A stretch of DNA of 64,000 nucleotides. Origin: Planctomycetota bacterium. GTDB taxonomy: Bacteria; Planctomycetota; Phycisphaerae; Tepidisphaerales; Tepidisphaeraceae. Both the position numbers and the translations under genes were made by a program. Position 1 is the stretch's first letter. Each line of letters opens with the position of its first letter. The notes under the pieces are model-generated. The model worked only from the letters and a program-made list of their open reading frames with translations, did not search any database and had not been told where the DNA came from. The stretch lies in NCBI GenBank assembly GCA_039182125.1, contig JBCDCH010000004.1:1-64000 (forward strand). The letters are read 5' to 3'. This document shows, in pieces, positions 1 to 9,531 of the stretch.

Positions 1-12
1 CGGCGCATGCCC

Positions 13-45
13 GCGGCCGCGCCGGGAAGTCCCGGTCGCGGCCGC
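13..45. terminator. GC-rich hairpin after the first secreted-protein gene
   Basis: Left arm at 13-26 and right arm at 31-45 pair with one bulged base around a 4-nt loop (aagt). The hairpin lies about 25 nt beyond the stop of the minus-strand gene ending at 69, so it could end that transcript. There is no clear U-tract, so intrinsic termination is inferred from position and stem strength only. Confidence 0.45.
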
Positions 46-68
46 TGGGTGGGTGAGAAGGGGTTCGT

Positions 69-758
69 TTAACGCTTCTTCGCGAAACGCTTGCGGGCTT
101 TGAGGCCGCCGATCAGCAACAGCGGAGCTGCGAACGCCGCGGCCGGGATCGGCACGATCGCCTCGGTGCCCGCGTTCAGGCCGACGCTCTTGAACTGGAT
201 CGCCGCACTGCCCTGACCATCGCTCTCGGCGAACAGGTCGCCGGTGATCTTGACCAGCACGTTCGACCAGCCGTCGGGCAACTCGATGCTATCGCCGAGT
301 TCGAACAGCCCGTCGCCGTTGAAGAAGACGTCCGAATCAGGGTCCGTGGAGAGCGTCACGTTCGTGTCGAGGTTCTCGACGGTCAACACGGCACCGGCGG
401 TCGCGACCGACTCGCCGAGGATCGCGAAGTCGCCGGCCATGGCAAAGGTCAGATCGGAAAACTGCAAACCCTCGTTGGCCGTGAGCGTGAGGCAAACGGT
501 CTCGGTGATCGAATCGGAGCTCTCGTCCGACAGGGCGATGAAGTTATCGGGCGTGAACAGCAGTGCGTCGCCGCTGACGATCGGGTCGTTGAAGAGACCG
601 GTCGAGCTGCTGCCGTCGGTGAACGCGTAGGTGTCGGCGAGGCCGTTGGGATTGTCGAAGGGCACGGAGTCCACGCCAGCCTGTGCGGTGGCAACGGTGC
701 CGAACGAAGCAGTAACGAGAACGAGGGCGCTGGAAACGATCTTGGTGTTGGTAAGCAT
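69..758 (-). CDS. Secreted protein with VPxPA/PEP-CTERM-like C-terminal sorting tail
   Basis: A 229-residue exported protein. The chosen ATG at 758 has a GGGAGA ribosome site just upstream and opens a signal peptide (MLTNTKIVSSALVLVTASFG, then A-rich to AQA). The upstream in-frame start at 830 would place arginine-rich sequence ahead of the signal. The middle is acidic, with no family I recognise. The C-terminus is VPIPAAAFAAPLLLIGGL followed by KARKRFAKKR: a short motif, a membrane helix and a basic tail. This is the layout of exosortase/archaeosortase substrates and closer to the VPLPA-CTERM form than to VPEP. Function is unknown; an extracellular or envelope protein is inferred. No sortase gene is in the window. 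Confidence 0.75.
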   Translation of the reverse strand: MLTNTKIVSSALVLVTASFGTVATAQAGVDSVPFDNPNGLADTYAFTDGSSSTGLFNDPIVSGDALLFTPDNFIALSDESSDSITETVCLTLTANEGLQFSDLTFAMAGDFAILGESVATAGAVLTVENLDTNVTLSTDPDSDVFFNGDGLFELGDSIELPDGWSNVLVKITGDLFAESDGQGSAAIQFKSVGLNAGTEAIVPIPAAAFAAPLLLIGGLKARKRFAKKR

Positions 759-911
759 GTTGGTTTCTCCCGACGGCCAACCTCTGGCGAAGTCGGCCGA
801 CGGCGACAAGAGCGAGGGACGAACCCGCATGCCGCCGTGGTTGGGAGAACCATGCCACGGGGAATCCGAGGCGGTCGGAAAGTGAAAGGTTTTGGTCAGG
901 TCCGATAGGGA

Positions 912-1499
912 TTAGCCGTCCGGATCGTCGAGCAACTGTTGCAACCGCTCCCCAAGCACCGGCGGCAACCTTGCGGGCCAAGTGTCATCGAGCAGGCCGA
1001 CGTCGATCATGTCGATTAGATGAACTTGGTCCTTGCGACGGAATGCCGTGAGCTTGATCGTGACGAGGGCGTGTAGCGAGATCACACGGTAGGTGTCTGC
1101 GAACTCCGACTCGTCGACGTCCGGTGTGGTGGCTAGCTCGCCTTCACGCACTAACTCGCAGGCGAAGACCACATAAACGCCATCGCGTGCTTTGGCATCG
1201 GGGCCATCGAGAAACACATCGACACCCGCCGCTCGACGGTGGACGAAACCCGCAGATTCCATCGCCGTGATCGCCAAAGGCAGGTCGTCACGTCGAAGCA
1301 GAATGTCCACATCACGCGTGTTGCGGACCGCCGCCTCATCGACCCGCGCCACCCACGCCGCCACGGCGTTGCCGCCCACCACCGCATACGGCACCCTCGC
1401 CGACTCCAACGCCGCCGTCGCCCGATACAACCGCTGTTTGACCTTTTCCACGGCACGCACCGCCCTGTCGAATGAGAATGGAAGAAGCTCAATCGCCAC
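912..1499 (-). CDS. Nucleotidyltransferase-fold protein (AbiEii/MNT-like)
   Basis: A 195-residue protein starting at GTG 1499. Near residue 41 it has VVGGNAVAAW and about 18 residues later TRDVDILLRR. This GG...DxD layout is the metal- and nucleotide-binding signature of DNA polymerase beta-like nucleotidyltransferases. Later FRRKDQVHLIDMI resembles the Kx(R/K)xKD-hxDh segment typical of AbiEii/DUF1814-type and related proteins. Many relatives are toxins or orphan transferases; no antitoxin-like partner is visible next to this one. It follows gltD on the same strand, separated by an inverted-repeat element. The substrate is unknown. Confidence 0.7.
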   Translation of the reverse strand: MAIELLPFSFDRAVRAVEKVKQRLYRATAALESARVPYAVVGGNAVAAWVARVDEAAVRNTRDVDILLRRDDLPLAITAMESAGFVHRRAAGVDVFLDGPDAKARDGVYVVFACELVREGELATTPDVDESEFADTYRVISLHALVTIKLTAFRRKDQVHLIDMIDVGLLDDTWPARLPPVLGERLQQLLDDPDG

Positions 1500-1524
1500 G
1501 CTTGAAGTGTATCACACCCCGCAA

Positions 1525-1633
1525 GCCGTTGGCTCCCGACTATTGGGGCAGGTTGCTTAGACAGACATAGGGAGATCTGCCCTCGGGTCCGGCTGCCGGA
1601 GGGAAGTTGCCCCAGTAGCCGGGAGCCAACGGC
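1525..1633. repeat. 109-bp element with 26-bp terminal inverted repeats
   Basis: The left arm 1525-1550 (GCCGTTGGCTCCCGACTATT...) and right arm 1608-1633 match as inverted copies at 24 of 26 positions, with a 57-nt interior and no ORF. Single arms of the same sequence recur near 43091 and 56743, and a diverged copy near 34069. It lies between gltD and the nucleotidyltransferase gene. It looks like a MITE- or REP-type element; no transposase was seen. Confidence 0.75.
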
Positions 1634-1640
1634 CCGCGGG

Positions 1641-3113
1641 TCAAAGCTCCACCGGCAGTTCCGGCAGGTCGCTGTAGCCCATCAGGTACTTGTCGATGCA
1701 ACGCGCCGCCTGGCGACCTTCGCTGATGGCCCAGACAACCAGGCTTTGGCCGCGGCGACTGTCGCCTGCCGCGAAAACGCCTTCGACGTTGGTCATGTAG
1801 TCTTCGCCGACCTTGATCGCGTCGCGTTTGGTGAGGTTGAGGTTCAGGTCCTCGATCGGGCCGTAGGTTTCCGGGCCGCTGAAGCCGATGGCGAGCAGGC
1901 ACAGGTCGCACGGCAGGTCCATCTCGCTGCCTTCGAGCTCGGTGATGTGACGCTTTCCGGTTTCGTCCTTGTAGCTCTCGATCTTCACTGCGCGGAGTTG
2001 GCGGACGTGGCCGGCGTCGTCGCCGATGAACTCCTTGGTGAGGATCGCGTAGTTCCGCAGGTCGGCGTACTTCTGCTCGCCCTCTTCATGGGCGGCACTG
2101 GTACGCAGGACCATCGGCCACTGCGGCCAAGTCTTCTCCGGGCTCCGCTCACTGGGCGGCATCGCGTTGATGTCGAACTGCTTGATGCTCGCAGCCCCCT
2201 GACGCAGGGCGGTGCCGAGGCAGTCGGCGGCGGTGTCACCGCCGCCGATGATGATGACGTGCTTGTCCTTCGCGTCGATGGCCTGCTCGGCAAAAATCTG
2301 GTCGCCGTGGTTGAGCTTGGTCTGCTGCGGAAGATACGTCATCGCGTAGTGGATGCCGGTGAGATCGCGACCGGGGGTGTCGGCGTCGCGGGCCTTGGTC
2401 GCGCCGGTGCAGAGGAGGATCGCGTCGAAGTCGTGGCGGAGTTGCTCAGTGGTGACATCGACGCCGACGTTGACGCCGCAGCGGATTTCGATGCCCTCGT
2501 CTTCCAACAGCTTGCACCGCCGAGCGACGGTGGACTTGTCCATCTTGAAGTCGGGGATGCCGTAGACGAGCAGGCCGCCGGGGCGGTCGTCGCGCTCGAA
2601 GACGACGACGTTGTGGCCGGCGCGGTTGAGCTGTTGGGCGGCGGCGAGACCGGCCGGACCTGAGCCGACGACTGCGATCTTCTTGCCCGTCCGCTTCTCC
2701 GGCGGCTGCGGCTTGATCCACCCCTCGGCCCAGCCCTTATCCGCAATCGCCTGCTCGATCGTCTTGATCGTGACCGGCTGGTCGTTGATCGAAAGCACGC
2801 AGGCTTCCTCACACGGCGCCGGGCAAATGCGACCGGTGAACTCGGGGAAGTTGTTGGTCCGCTCCAAAGCCTGCAGCGCTTCGTACCACCGGTCGCGGTA
2901 GATCAGGTCGTTCCAGTCGGGGATCTGGTTGCCCAGCGGGCAGCCGTCGTTGCAGAACGGCACGCCGCAGTCCATGCAGCGGGCCCCCTGCTGGCGCAAC
3001 TCGCCGGGTTCCATGGGGACGTAGATTTCGTCCCAGTCGAGCACACGAAGCTCCACCGGCCGACGCCGGCGGGTCTGACGGGGAATCTCCTTGAATCCGG
3101 TCGGCTTACCCAT
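1641..3113 (-). CDS. gltD: Glutamate synthase (NADPH) small subunit
   Basis: A 490-residue flavoprotein. The start ATG at 3113 gives [10 protein letters not shown], the usual GltD N-terminus; the longer frame upstream is not conserved-looking. Cys46, Cys49, Cys54 and Cys58 ([14 protein letters not shown]) and Cys97, Cys101 and Cys105 ([10 protein letters not shown]) are the two iron-sulfur cysteine groups. A dinucleotide-binding motif GSGPAG lies near residue 150 (FAD) and [10 protein letters not shown] near 290 (NADPH). It passes electrons from NADPH to the GltB subunit, which makes glutamate from glutamine and 2-oxoglutarate in the cytoplasm. gltB is not in this window, so the large subunit is either unlinked or this is a GltD-like partner of another enzyme. 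Confidence 0.93.
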   Translation of the reverse strand: MGKPTGFKEIPRQTRRRRPVELRVLDWDEIYVPMEPGELRQQGARCMDCGVPFCNDGCPLGNQIPDWNDLIYRDRWYEALQALERTNNFPEFTGRICPAPCEEACVLSINDQPVTIKTIEQAIADKGWAEGWIKPQPPEKRTGKKIAVVGSGPAGLAAAQQLNRAGHNVVVFERDDRPGGLLVYGIPDFKMDKSTVARRCKLLEDEGIEIRCGVNVGVDVTTEQLRHDFDAILLCTGATKARDADTPGRDLTGIHYAMTYLPQQTKLNHGDQIFAEQAIDAKDKHVIIIGGGDTAADCLGTALRQGAASIKQFDINAMPPSERSPEKTWPQWPMVLRTSAAHEEGEQKYADLRNYAILTKEFIGDDAGHVRQLRAVKIESYKDETGKRHITELEGSEMDLPCDLCLLAIGFSGPETYGPIEDLNLNLTKRDAIKVGEDYMTNVEGVFAAGDSRRGQSLVVWAISEGRQAARCIDKYLMGYSDLPELPVEL

Positions 3114-3224
3114 GAGGGGCGGATGATAGCGGGAAGCGTCGGGCCGGCGATGACATCGGCCGTCCGACAAGGTGACCCGACCGGCCATCGGCGGTTACCA
3201 TGGAAAATTTCTGCCGCAACTTCG

Positions 3225-4757
3225 ATGGTCGACGCGCCTACATTTAAACGATTGTTTACACGCATCCTCATCCTCTCTTTCGCCTTCACCGCCGGGTGCG
3301 TGGTCGGCCCCGATCCGCGTCGGCCGGACACGGTGCTGGAGCCGAGCGATCAGTTCATCTATGGCGACGGCTCGACCGAGCCGGCGGAGTTGGCCGGGTG
3401 GTGGCGCGAGTTCAGCGACCCGGTCACCGAAGAGCTCGTGCTCATCGCCCTCGAGAACAACACCGACCTCCGCGCCGCCGCAGCCAGCGTGCTCGAAGCT
3501 CAGGGCATCCTCGCCCAGGCGACCGGTGCACGGCTCCCGGTGGTCAACCTCGGCTTCGACTACAGCCGATCGAAAGGGTCGGTCAACTTCCCGACCGGGC
3601 GCGAGGCGTTCTTCACCACGACGTTCGACCTCGGCTTCGACGTCGCCTGGCAGGCCGATCTGTTTGGCCGGCTTCGGCGGCAAGAGCAGTCGGCGGCCAC
3701 GCTGGTACTCGCCGTCGAGGCCGACCGGATCGCGGCGATGCACTCGATCGTCGCCCAGGTCATCCGGGCACGTGTGACCGTCGCGACCCTCTCGCGACTC
3801 GTCGAACTGTCCGAGGCCAACATAGAAGCACTCGGCCGAACCCTCACGCTGGTCGAAGACCTGTACGAAGCCGGCACGGAAACCAGCTCGGCCCTCGACG
3901 TGCGCCTGGCCCGCCAGAACCTTGCCGCCGCTGAAGCCGAACTGCCGCCGCTGCAACAACAACTGACCCAGGCCGAGTTGGCATTGGACGTGCTGCTCGG
4001 CGTACGGCCCGGCACAGGCCCGAAACTGTCCACGCTCTCGACATTGCCGCCACTGGAGCCGCCGCCGACGGGGCTGCCGGCCCACTTGCTCGACCGCCGT
4101 CCCGACCTCGCCGCGAGCCAGTTCCGCGCGATGGCCGAGCAGGCCGACATCGGTGCGGAAATCGCCGACCTTTACCCCGACGTGACACTCTCCGGATCGG
4201 CCGGGCTGACCAGTTCCACGCTCAACGAACTGCTCAGCGACCTCTCGCAGGTGTACGCCGGTTTCGCGGGACTGGACCAACTGATCTTCGACGGCGGCGT
4301 GCAGCAGGGACAGGTCACCGTCGCCCGTGCCCAAGCCGAACGGGCCGCGGCCCAGTACGCAGGGGCGGTGCTGGTCGCGCTGCAGGAAGTCGAAGGCGCG
4401 CTGATCGCCGAGCGGTTCAATCGCCTTGCCCTGGCCGCGTCGACCCGAGCACTCGACGAAGCGCAGGCCGCCGAAGATTTGGCGCGTGACCGGTACGAGC
4501 GGGGCGTGGAAACACTGCTTAACGTTTTTGAAGCCGAAGGCCGCCGACGAACCGCCGAGGAACAAGTCGCGTCTTTGGAAGAAGCGGTGTGGGATAGCCG
4601 GATCGACCTGCACCTCGCGCTCGGCGGGGACTGGGGGATCGACGTCCCCGAGCCGACGCTCAACGGCGCCGCCGATGAGAAACCCGGGCCACGCGTTCGT
4701 CCCAAGTGGCACCTGAACCGTTTTGAACACGGGCCGTATGGATCGGTCCAGAACTGA
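3225..4757 (+). CDS. RND efflux outer-membrane lipoprotein (NodT/OprM family)
   Basis: About 510 residues, first gene of an efflux operon. A hydrophobic signal ends in the lipobox TAGC, with Cys25 if translation starts at ATG 3225; a TTG at 3252 would give a tighter signal (MFTRILILSFAFTAGC). The opening GPDPRRPD and GWWREFSDPVTEELVLIALE, and the paired TolC-like domains rich in LxxAxA heptads, are typical of the NodT family. The trimer would form the outer-membrane channel of a tripartite pump. Its stop overlaps the next gene's start (TGATG), indicating coupling to the membrane fusion protein. Confidence 0.9.
   Translation: MVDAPTFKRLFTRILILSFAFTAGCVVGPDPRRPDTVLEPSDQFIYGDGSTEPAELAGWWREFSDPVTEELVLIALENNTDLRAAAASVLEAQGILAQATGARLPVVNLGFDYSRSKGSVNFPTGREAFFTTTFDLGFDVAWQADLFGRLRRQEQSAATLVLAVEADRIAAMHSIVAQVIRARVTVATLSRLVELSEANIEALGRTLTLVEDLYEAGTETSSALDVRLARQNLAAAEAELPPLQQQLTQAELALDVLLGVRPGTGPKLSTLSTLPPLEPPPTGLPAHLLDRRPDLAASQFRAMAEQADIGAEIADLYPDVTLSGSAGLTSSTLNELLSDLSQVYAGFAGLDQLIFDGGVQQGQVTVARAQAERAAAQYAGAVLVALQEVEGALIAERFNRLALAASTRALDEAQAAEDLARDRYERGVETLLNVFEAEGRRRTAEEQVASLEEAVWDSRIDLHLALGGDWGIDVPEPTLNGAADEKPGPRVRPKWHLNRFEHGPYGSVQN
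3245..3258. promoter_or_regulatory. AT-rich palindrome at the start of the efflux operon
   Basis: TAAACGATTGTTTA has 5-bp inverted arms in an unusually AT-rich patch of GC-rich DNA. It lies inside the first codons if the ATG at 3225 is used, or just before and over a TTG start at 3252. Regulators of efflux operons often bind such sites, but no repressor gene is adjacent, so this is only a candidate operator. Confidence 0.25.
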
Positions 4758-6271
4758 TGGACAAGCCGATGCTGCAGAACGCCGAACCAACCGCCACGGC
4801 AGAGCCGACCGATGCCGAACCGATCGACGCGGAACTCGTTGAAGCCGTCGGGGCTGATGAATCCGACACGCCCGCCGAGGCCGCTGACAACCCGTCGGTG
4901 GACGAGCCGATCGAGGGCAACGACACGGCGAAGTTGCTCGTCCAGTTCGTTCTGGCGATCGTCATTCTCGCGGCCGGCGTCGGCCTGACGATATTGCTCT
5001 TCTCCCAGAAAACCGCGCCGGCCACGACCAACGGCCTCGACGCGTCTCCGCTGGTCGACACCGTCACGGCACGCGTCGGCAACCTGCCCGTCGCCATCCG
5101 CGGCTTCGGTACGGTGCGTGCCCGCGATCGGGTTCAAATCGTCCCCCAGGTTGGCGGACGTGTCATCTCCACCCACCCGAACTTTGCCGAGGGCGCGACG
5201 CTCAACGGCGGCGAAGTGATCGCCACGCTCGACCCGGCAGACGCCGAACTTGCCATCGCGCGGGCCAACTCCGAGATCGACCGGCTCTCGGCCACGATCA
5301 AACGGCTCGACGCCAGCCGCAAGCGGGCCGAGTCCGCCGTCGCCGCCGCCCAGACCCGCCTCGAAACCCAACGCGCCGAGGCCGAGGTTGCCAAAGCCCA
5401 GTACGAAAAACTCAACCCCGGCAAGGAGATCCCGCCGATGGTCGCGCGGGTGCCGCAGATGCGTGAGGCGGAAGCCAACCTCGCTTCCGCCGAAGCCGGT
5501 CTCGAGGATGTCGGCAGTGAACGTGAACAGATCGAGGCCCAACTCGCCGCGGCCAAGACCGAGCTGCGTCAGGCCCAACTCAACCTCGAACGCACGCAAA
5601 TCACACTCCCCGGCGAACCGACCGACCGTTACCGAGTACTCGAGAAGAACGCGGAGGTCGGCCAGTTCATGTCGCCGGGCGTGACGCTCTCGACACTTTA
5701 CAAAGCCTCGACGCTGGAGGTTCCCGTCCCATTACCGGCCAGGGAGTTGCAGTGGTTCACGGTCGGTCAAGCAACGGCCGAGGTGACCGCGCGTGACATC
5801 GACCGCACCTGGTCCGGCACGATCGTCCGCACCGACGGGCAGATCGACCCGCGGTCCCGGCTGGTCAACGTCGTGGTCGCGCTCGACCCGGCCGGACTCG
5901 ACGGCAAGCTCGTGCCGGGCATGTTCGTCGAGGCCATGATCACCGGCGAGAAAATCCCCAACGTCGCGGCGATCCCCCGGCTCGCCCTCCGGCAGGTCGA
6001 ACGCGTCGACGTCGCCAACGCAGGCGGCAACCAAGCCACCGGCCGCACCGGCGGCTTCGACAACGACGCCACCGCGCAACGCCTTTACGTCATTCGCGAC
6101 GACGTGCTCCGGTTCATCGACGTCGAAGTCGTCCGTCTAACCCGCGAACTTGCCTACGTTAGCGGCCTCGACGATGGCGAAATCATCGTCACCACGGACC
6201 TCGCGGTCGTCACCGATGGCATGATTGTCGACGTCGCCGACACGGACGAACCCAACGGAGGTGAGCAGTGA
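4757..6271 (+). CDS. RND efflux periplasmic adaptor (membrane fusion protein)
   Basis: A 504-residue HlyD/AcrA-type adaptor. It begins with an unusual acidic, proline-rich cytoplasmic tail of about 58 residues (EPTDAEPIDAELVEAVG), followed by one membrane helix (about 60-85). The lipoyl and barrel regions start at VRARDRVQIVPQVGGRV. A long alpha-hairpin covers about residues 170-280. A beta-barrel and membrane-proximal region follow, with PGMFVEAMITGE. It links the inner-membrane pump to the outer-membrane channel. It overlaps the genes on both sides (TGATG and GTGA), so the three subunits should be made in coupled amounts. Confidence 0.92.
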   Translation: MDKPMLQNAEPTATAEPTDAEPIDAELVEAVGADESDTPAEAADNPSVDEPIEGNDTAKLLVQFVLAIVILAAGVGLTILLFSQKTAPATTNGLDASPLVDTVTARVGNLPVAIRGFGTVRARDRVQIVPQVGGRVISTHPNFAEGATLNGGEVIATLDPADAELAIARANSEIDRLSATIKRLDASRKRAESAVAAAQTRLETQRAEAEVAKAQYEKLNPGKEIPPMVARVPQMREAEANLASAEAGLEDVGSEREQIEAQLAAAKTELRQAQLNLERTQITLPGEPTDRYRVLEKNAEVGQFMSPGVTLSTLYKASTLEVPVPLPARELQWFTVGQATAEVTARDIDRTWSGTIVRTDGQIDPRSRLVNVVVALDPAGLDGKLVPGMFVEAMITGEKIPNVAAIPRLALRQVERVDVANAGGNQATGRTGGFDNDATAQRLYVIRDDVLRFIDVEVVRLTRELAYVSGLDDGEIIVTTDLAVVTDGMIVDVADTDEPNGGEQ

Positions 6272-9200
6272 ACAACCCCGAACAAAAGCGTCCGCTACCC
6301 CGCGGGATGCTCTCCTGGTTCGCACGTAACCACGTCGCGGCGAACCTTCTGTTCTTCGTGCTGATTTTGGTCGGCATGATGAGCGTGCTCTCGACGAAGC
6401 TCGAGGTGTTCCCGGAGATCGACACGGGCCTGATCACGGTCGAAGTGCCCTACCCCGGTGCGACGCCGCAGGAGGTCGAGGAAGGCGTGCTGCTGCGGGT
6501 AGAGGAGGCCGTCGCCGAGGTCGAGGGCATCAAGGAAACCCGCGGCACCGCCGCCGAATCCGTCGGTATCGTCTCCCTCGAACTGGAAACCTGGGCTGAC
6601 GAAACGCAGGTCCGCGACGATGTGAAAAACGCCATCGATCGCATCGACACGTTCCCCGAGGACACCGAGGAGCCGGTCGTCTCCGACGTGACCCAACGGA
6701 TGGAAGTGTTGATCGTCGCGTTGCACGGCGAAGTTCCGCGCAAGTCGCTCAAGGAGTTGGGCGAGCGGATCAAGTCCGAGTTCATCGCGACCGGGATCAT
6801 CTCCAGCGTCGAGATCGGCGGTGTCCCCCCGTACGAAGTCGGCATCGAGATCGACGAGGCGACCCTCCGCGCCCACGGGCTGACGTTCGCCGATATCGCC
6901 GACGCGGTGCGGCGGGGAAGTCTGGACCTGCCGGCCGGCTCGGTCGAGACCGACGACGCCGAAGTCCTGATCCGCACGCTCAACCAGGCCAAGGACCGCG
7001 ACGCCTTCGAGCGAATCGTCGTCCGCCAACTAGACGACGGCACCGTGCTCACCGTCGGCGACCTGGCCTTTGTCCGCGACGAGTTCGAGGACAGCGACTA
7101 CGCCGTGCGCTACAAGGGCGACCCGGCGGTACTGCTGAGCGTCTACCGCGTCGGCGACGAAGGCGCACTCAACATCGCATCGACGGTGAAGAAGTACGTC
7201 GAGGAGAATGCCGACAACCTGCCGGCCGGCGTGTCTGCGTCGATCTACAACGATTTTTCGATCATCCTCACCGAACGCATCTCACTGATGCTCAAGAACG
7301 CCGGGCTGGGGCTCATCCTCGTGGTGATCTTCCTCGGGTTGTTCCTCGATCCGAAGCTCGCGTTCTGGTGTGCCGCGGGGCTGTTCATGTCGTTCGTCGC
7401 GGCGATCGCCGTTCTGCCGATCATGGACGTGTCGATCAACATGATCTCCCTGTTCGCGTTCATCCTCGTGCTGGGCATCGTGGTCGACGACGCGATCGTC
7501 GTCGGGGAGAACATTTACGAACACCTCGAACGTGGCGAGTCGGCAGCCCGGGCGGCGGTGCTCGGCGTGCGCGAGGTCGCGCTGCCGGTGACACTGACGA
7601 TCATCTCGACGGTGATCGCGTTCAGCCCGCTACTTTTCGGCGAAGGCGACATCGGGCAGATCCTGCGCGTGATTCCCGTCGTCGTGATCGCCGTGCTGGT
7701 CATCTCGCTGGTCGAAGCGCTGCTGATCCTGCCGGCACACCTCTCGGACGCGACGCCGCCGCACCTTCGCAAGCAAACTTGGTTCGTGCGTTTCCGCGGC
7801 AAGCTCGCCGACGGACTCGCATGGTTCACGAACGTCCCGTACAAGGCCGCGCTCCACACGGCGACCCGATGGCGGTACGTCACCCTCGCGGTGGCGGCGT
7901 TCGTGTTCATGGTCACCATGGGCTATGTCGCCGGCGGGTGGTTGCCGTGGAAGTTCTTCCCCGAGGTCGACGCCGACTTCACCCGCGCCTCACTGGAGAT
8001 GCCGCCCGGTACGACTGCGCAACGCACCGCCGAACTGCTCGACCGCGTAGAGGAAGCCGCCGAGAAGATTCCGACGATCGTCGGCTGGGAAGGCGAGGAG
8101 CCGCTGATCAAATCCATCCAGGTCACCGTCGGCGGCACGCCGATGGCCGCCGCGATGGACCAGGGCAACCTCGCGGCCGGCCTGCAAAACCCGGCGATCG
8201 GCGAGGTCATCGTTCAACTCATCGAACCCAGCAAGCGCGACATCTCCACGTCCGACATCACCCGCGCCTGGCGCGACGAGATCGGCACGCTGCCGGGCGC
8301 GCGGTCATTGAAGTTCGCCGACTCGCTCGTCTCGGCCGGTGACCCGATCAACGTCCAGCTCTCACCCGCCGACGGGTCCGACGAGGCGTTCGATCGGCTG
8401 CTCTCCGCAACCCAGCAACTCAAGCGGGAACTCAATCAGCTCGAAGGCGTTCGGTCCATCTCCGACAGCTTCCAGCAAGGTAAACCCCAGCTCGACATCA
8501 CCGGCCTGACGCCGACCGGCAAATCGCTTGGCCTGACCATCTCCGATGTCGCGGCCCAGGTGCGCGGCGCTTTTTTCGGTGCCGAAGCGCAGCGGTTCCA
8601 GCGTGAGCGCGACGAGGTTCGCGTCTACGTCCGCTACCCCAAGGACCAACGCCGAAGCCTTGCCGATATCGAGGAACTTTACATCCGCCTGCCCGACGGG
8701 ACGGCCGCGCCGCTCTCGACGGTTGCCGAATACGAACTCGGCGAAGGCTTCAGCCAGATCAGCCGCGTCGAACGTCAACGCATCGTCAATGTCACCGCCG
8801 ACGTCGACACCACGCTCGCCAACGCCGCGGAACTCAACACGCTGCTCCGCGAGGAAGTTCTCCCGCAGGTCGTCGCCGACAACCCCGGTACCCGCTGGAG
8901 CATGAAGGGCGAACAGGAAGAACAACGCGAGTCGATGAACTCGCTGCTACTCTCGCTGGGCGTTGCAATGGTCGGGATCTACGGGCTGCTCGCGATCCTG
9001 TTCCGCAGCTACATCCAGCCGGTGATCGTCATGTCGGCGATCCCGTTCGGTCTGGTCGGCGCGATCTGGGGGCACATCCTCTTCGACTTCTTCCGGCCGA
9101 TGCCGCTGAACTTCCTCTCGATGTTCGGCGTCGTCGCGCTCACCGGCGTCGTGGTCAACGACTCGCTCATCCTCATCGACCTGATCAACCGCAAACGAAT

Positions 9201-9525
9201 CCAGGGCGCGGACGCGGTGACCGCCACACTCGAAGGCGGCCTGCGTCGCTGCCGGCCGATCCTGCTCACGACCTTCACCACGTTCTTCGGCCTCGCGCCG
9301 ATGATCCTTGAAACCTCGCTGCAAGCGCAGTTCCTCATTCCGATGGCGCTCTCGCTCGGCTTCGGCGTTTTGGTCGCGACGTTCATCACGCTGCTCTTGG
9401 TGCCGGCGTTGTATCTGACGATCGAAGACATTCGCGAGCTACTCCGCCCCCTGCTGGGCAAGATGGTGCTCTACACGCCGCCGGAGATGGACGAAAAAGA
9501 AACCCGCGAGTTCGCCCCGGCGTAA
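6268..9525 (+). CDS. RND-family inner-membrane efflux pump
   Basis: A 1085-residue pump with the two-repeat RND plan: helix 1 (ARNHVAANLLFFVLIL), a large periplasmic loop, helices 2-6 around ILVLGIVVDDAIVVGENIYE, then helix 7, a second loop, and helices 8-12 with FGVVALTGVVVNDSLILID. The paired Asp residues in VVDDAIVV and the GVVVNDSLIL counterpart match the proton-relay segment of the family. It starts at a GTG overlapping the previous stop, with a strong ACGGAGGTGA ribosome site. The shape and dense VEVEYPGATPQEVEEGV-like opening fit heavy-metal- or multidrug-type pumps; the substrate cannot be told from sequence. Confidence 0.94.
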   Translation: MNNPEQKRPLPRGMLSWFARNHVAANLLFFVLILVGMMSVLSTKLEVFPEIDTGLITVEVPYPGATPQEVEEGVLLRVEEAVAEVEGIKETRGTAAESVGIVSLELETWADETQVRDDVKNAIDRIDTFPEDTEEPVVSDVTQRMEVLIVALHGEVPRKSLKELGERIKSEFIATGIISSVEIGGVPPYEVGIEIDEATLRAHGLTFADIADAVRRGSLDLPAGSVETDDAEVLIRTLNQAKDRDAFERIVVRQLDDGTVLTVGDLAFVRDEFEDSDYAVRYKGDPAVLLSVYRVGDEGALNIASTVKKYVEENADNLPAGVSASIYNDFSIILTERISLMLKNAGLGLILVVIFLGLFLDPKLAFWCAAGLFMSFVAAIAVLPIMDVSINMISLFAFILVLGIVVDDAIVVGENIYEHLERGESAARAAVLGVREVALPVTLTIISTVIAFSPLLFGEGDIGQILRVIPVVVIAVLVISLVEALLILPAHLSDATPPHLRKQTWFVRFRGKLADGLAWFTNVPYKAALHTATRWRYVTLAVAAFVFMVTMGYVAGGWLPWKFFPEVDADFTRASLEMPPGTTAQRTAELLDRVEEAAEKIPTIVGWEGEEPLIKSIQVTVGGTPMAAAMDQGNLAAGLQNPAIGEVIVQLIEPSKRDISTSDITRAWRDEIGTLPGARSLKFADSLVSAGDPINVQLSPADGSDEAFDRLLSATQQLKRELNQLEGVRSISDSFQQGKPQLDITGLTPTGKSLGLTISDVAAQVRGAFFGAEAQRFQRERDEVRVYVRYPKDQRRSLADIEELYIRLPDGTAAPLSTVAEYELGEGFSQISRVERQRIVNVTADVDTTLANAAELNTLLREEVLPQVVADNPGTRWSMKGEQEEQRESMNSLLLSLGVAMVGIYGLLAILFRSYIQPVIVMSAIPFGLVGAIWGHILFDFFRPMPLNFLSMFGVVALTGVVVNDSLILIDLINRKRIQGADAVTATLEGGLRRCRPILLTTFTTFFGLAPMILETSLQAQFLIPMALSLGFGVLVATFITLLLVPALYLTIEDIRELLRPLLGKMVLYTPPEMDEKETREFAPA

Positions 9526-9531
9526 AGGTGG

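Noticed and set aside
912-1499. AbiE-type toxin-antitoxin pair
   Set aside because: The nucleotidyltransferase has no adjacent antitoxin-like gene, so only the enzyme fold is claimed.
1525-1633. Insertion sequence with transposase
   Set aside because: The 57-nt interior has no coding capacity.
3195-5599. Long minus-strand open frames opposite the efflux genes (531 and 475 residues)
   Set aside because: They mirror the GC-rich codon pattern of the clearly conserved efflux genes on the plus strand and show no family motif.
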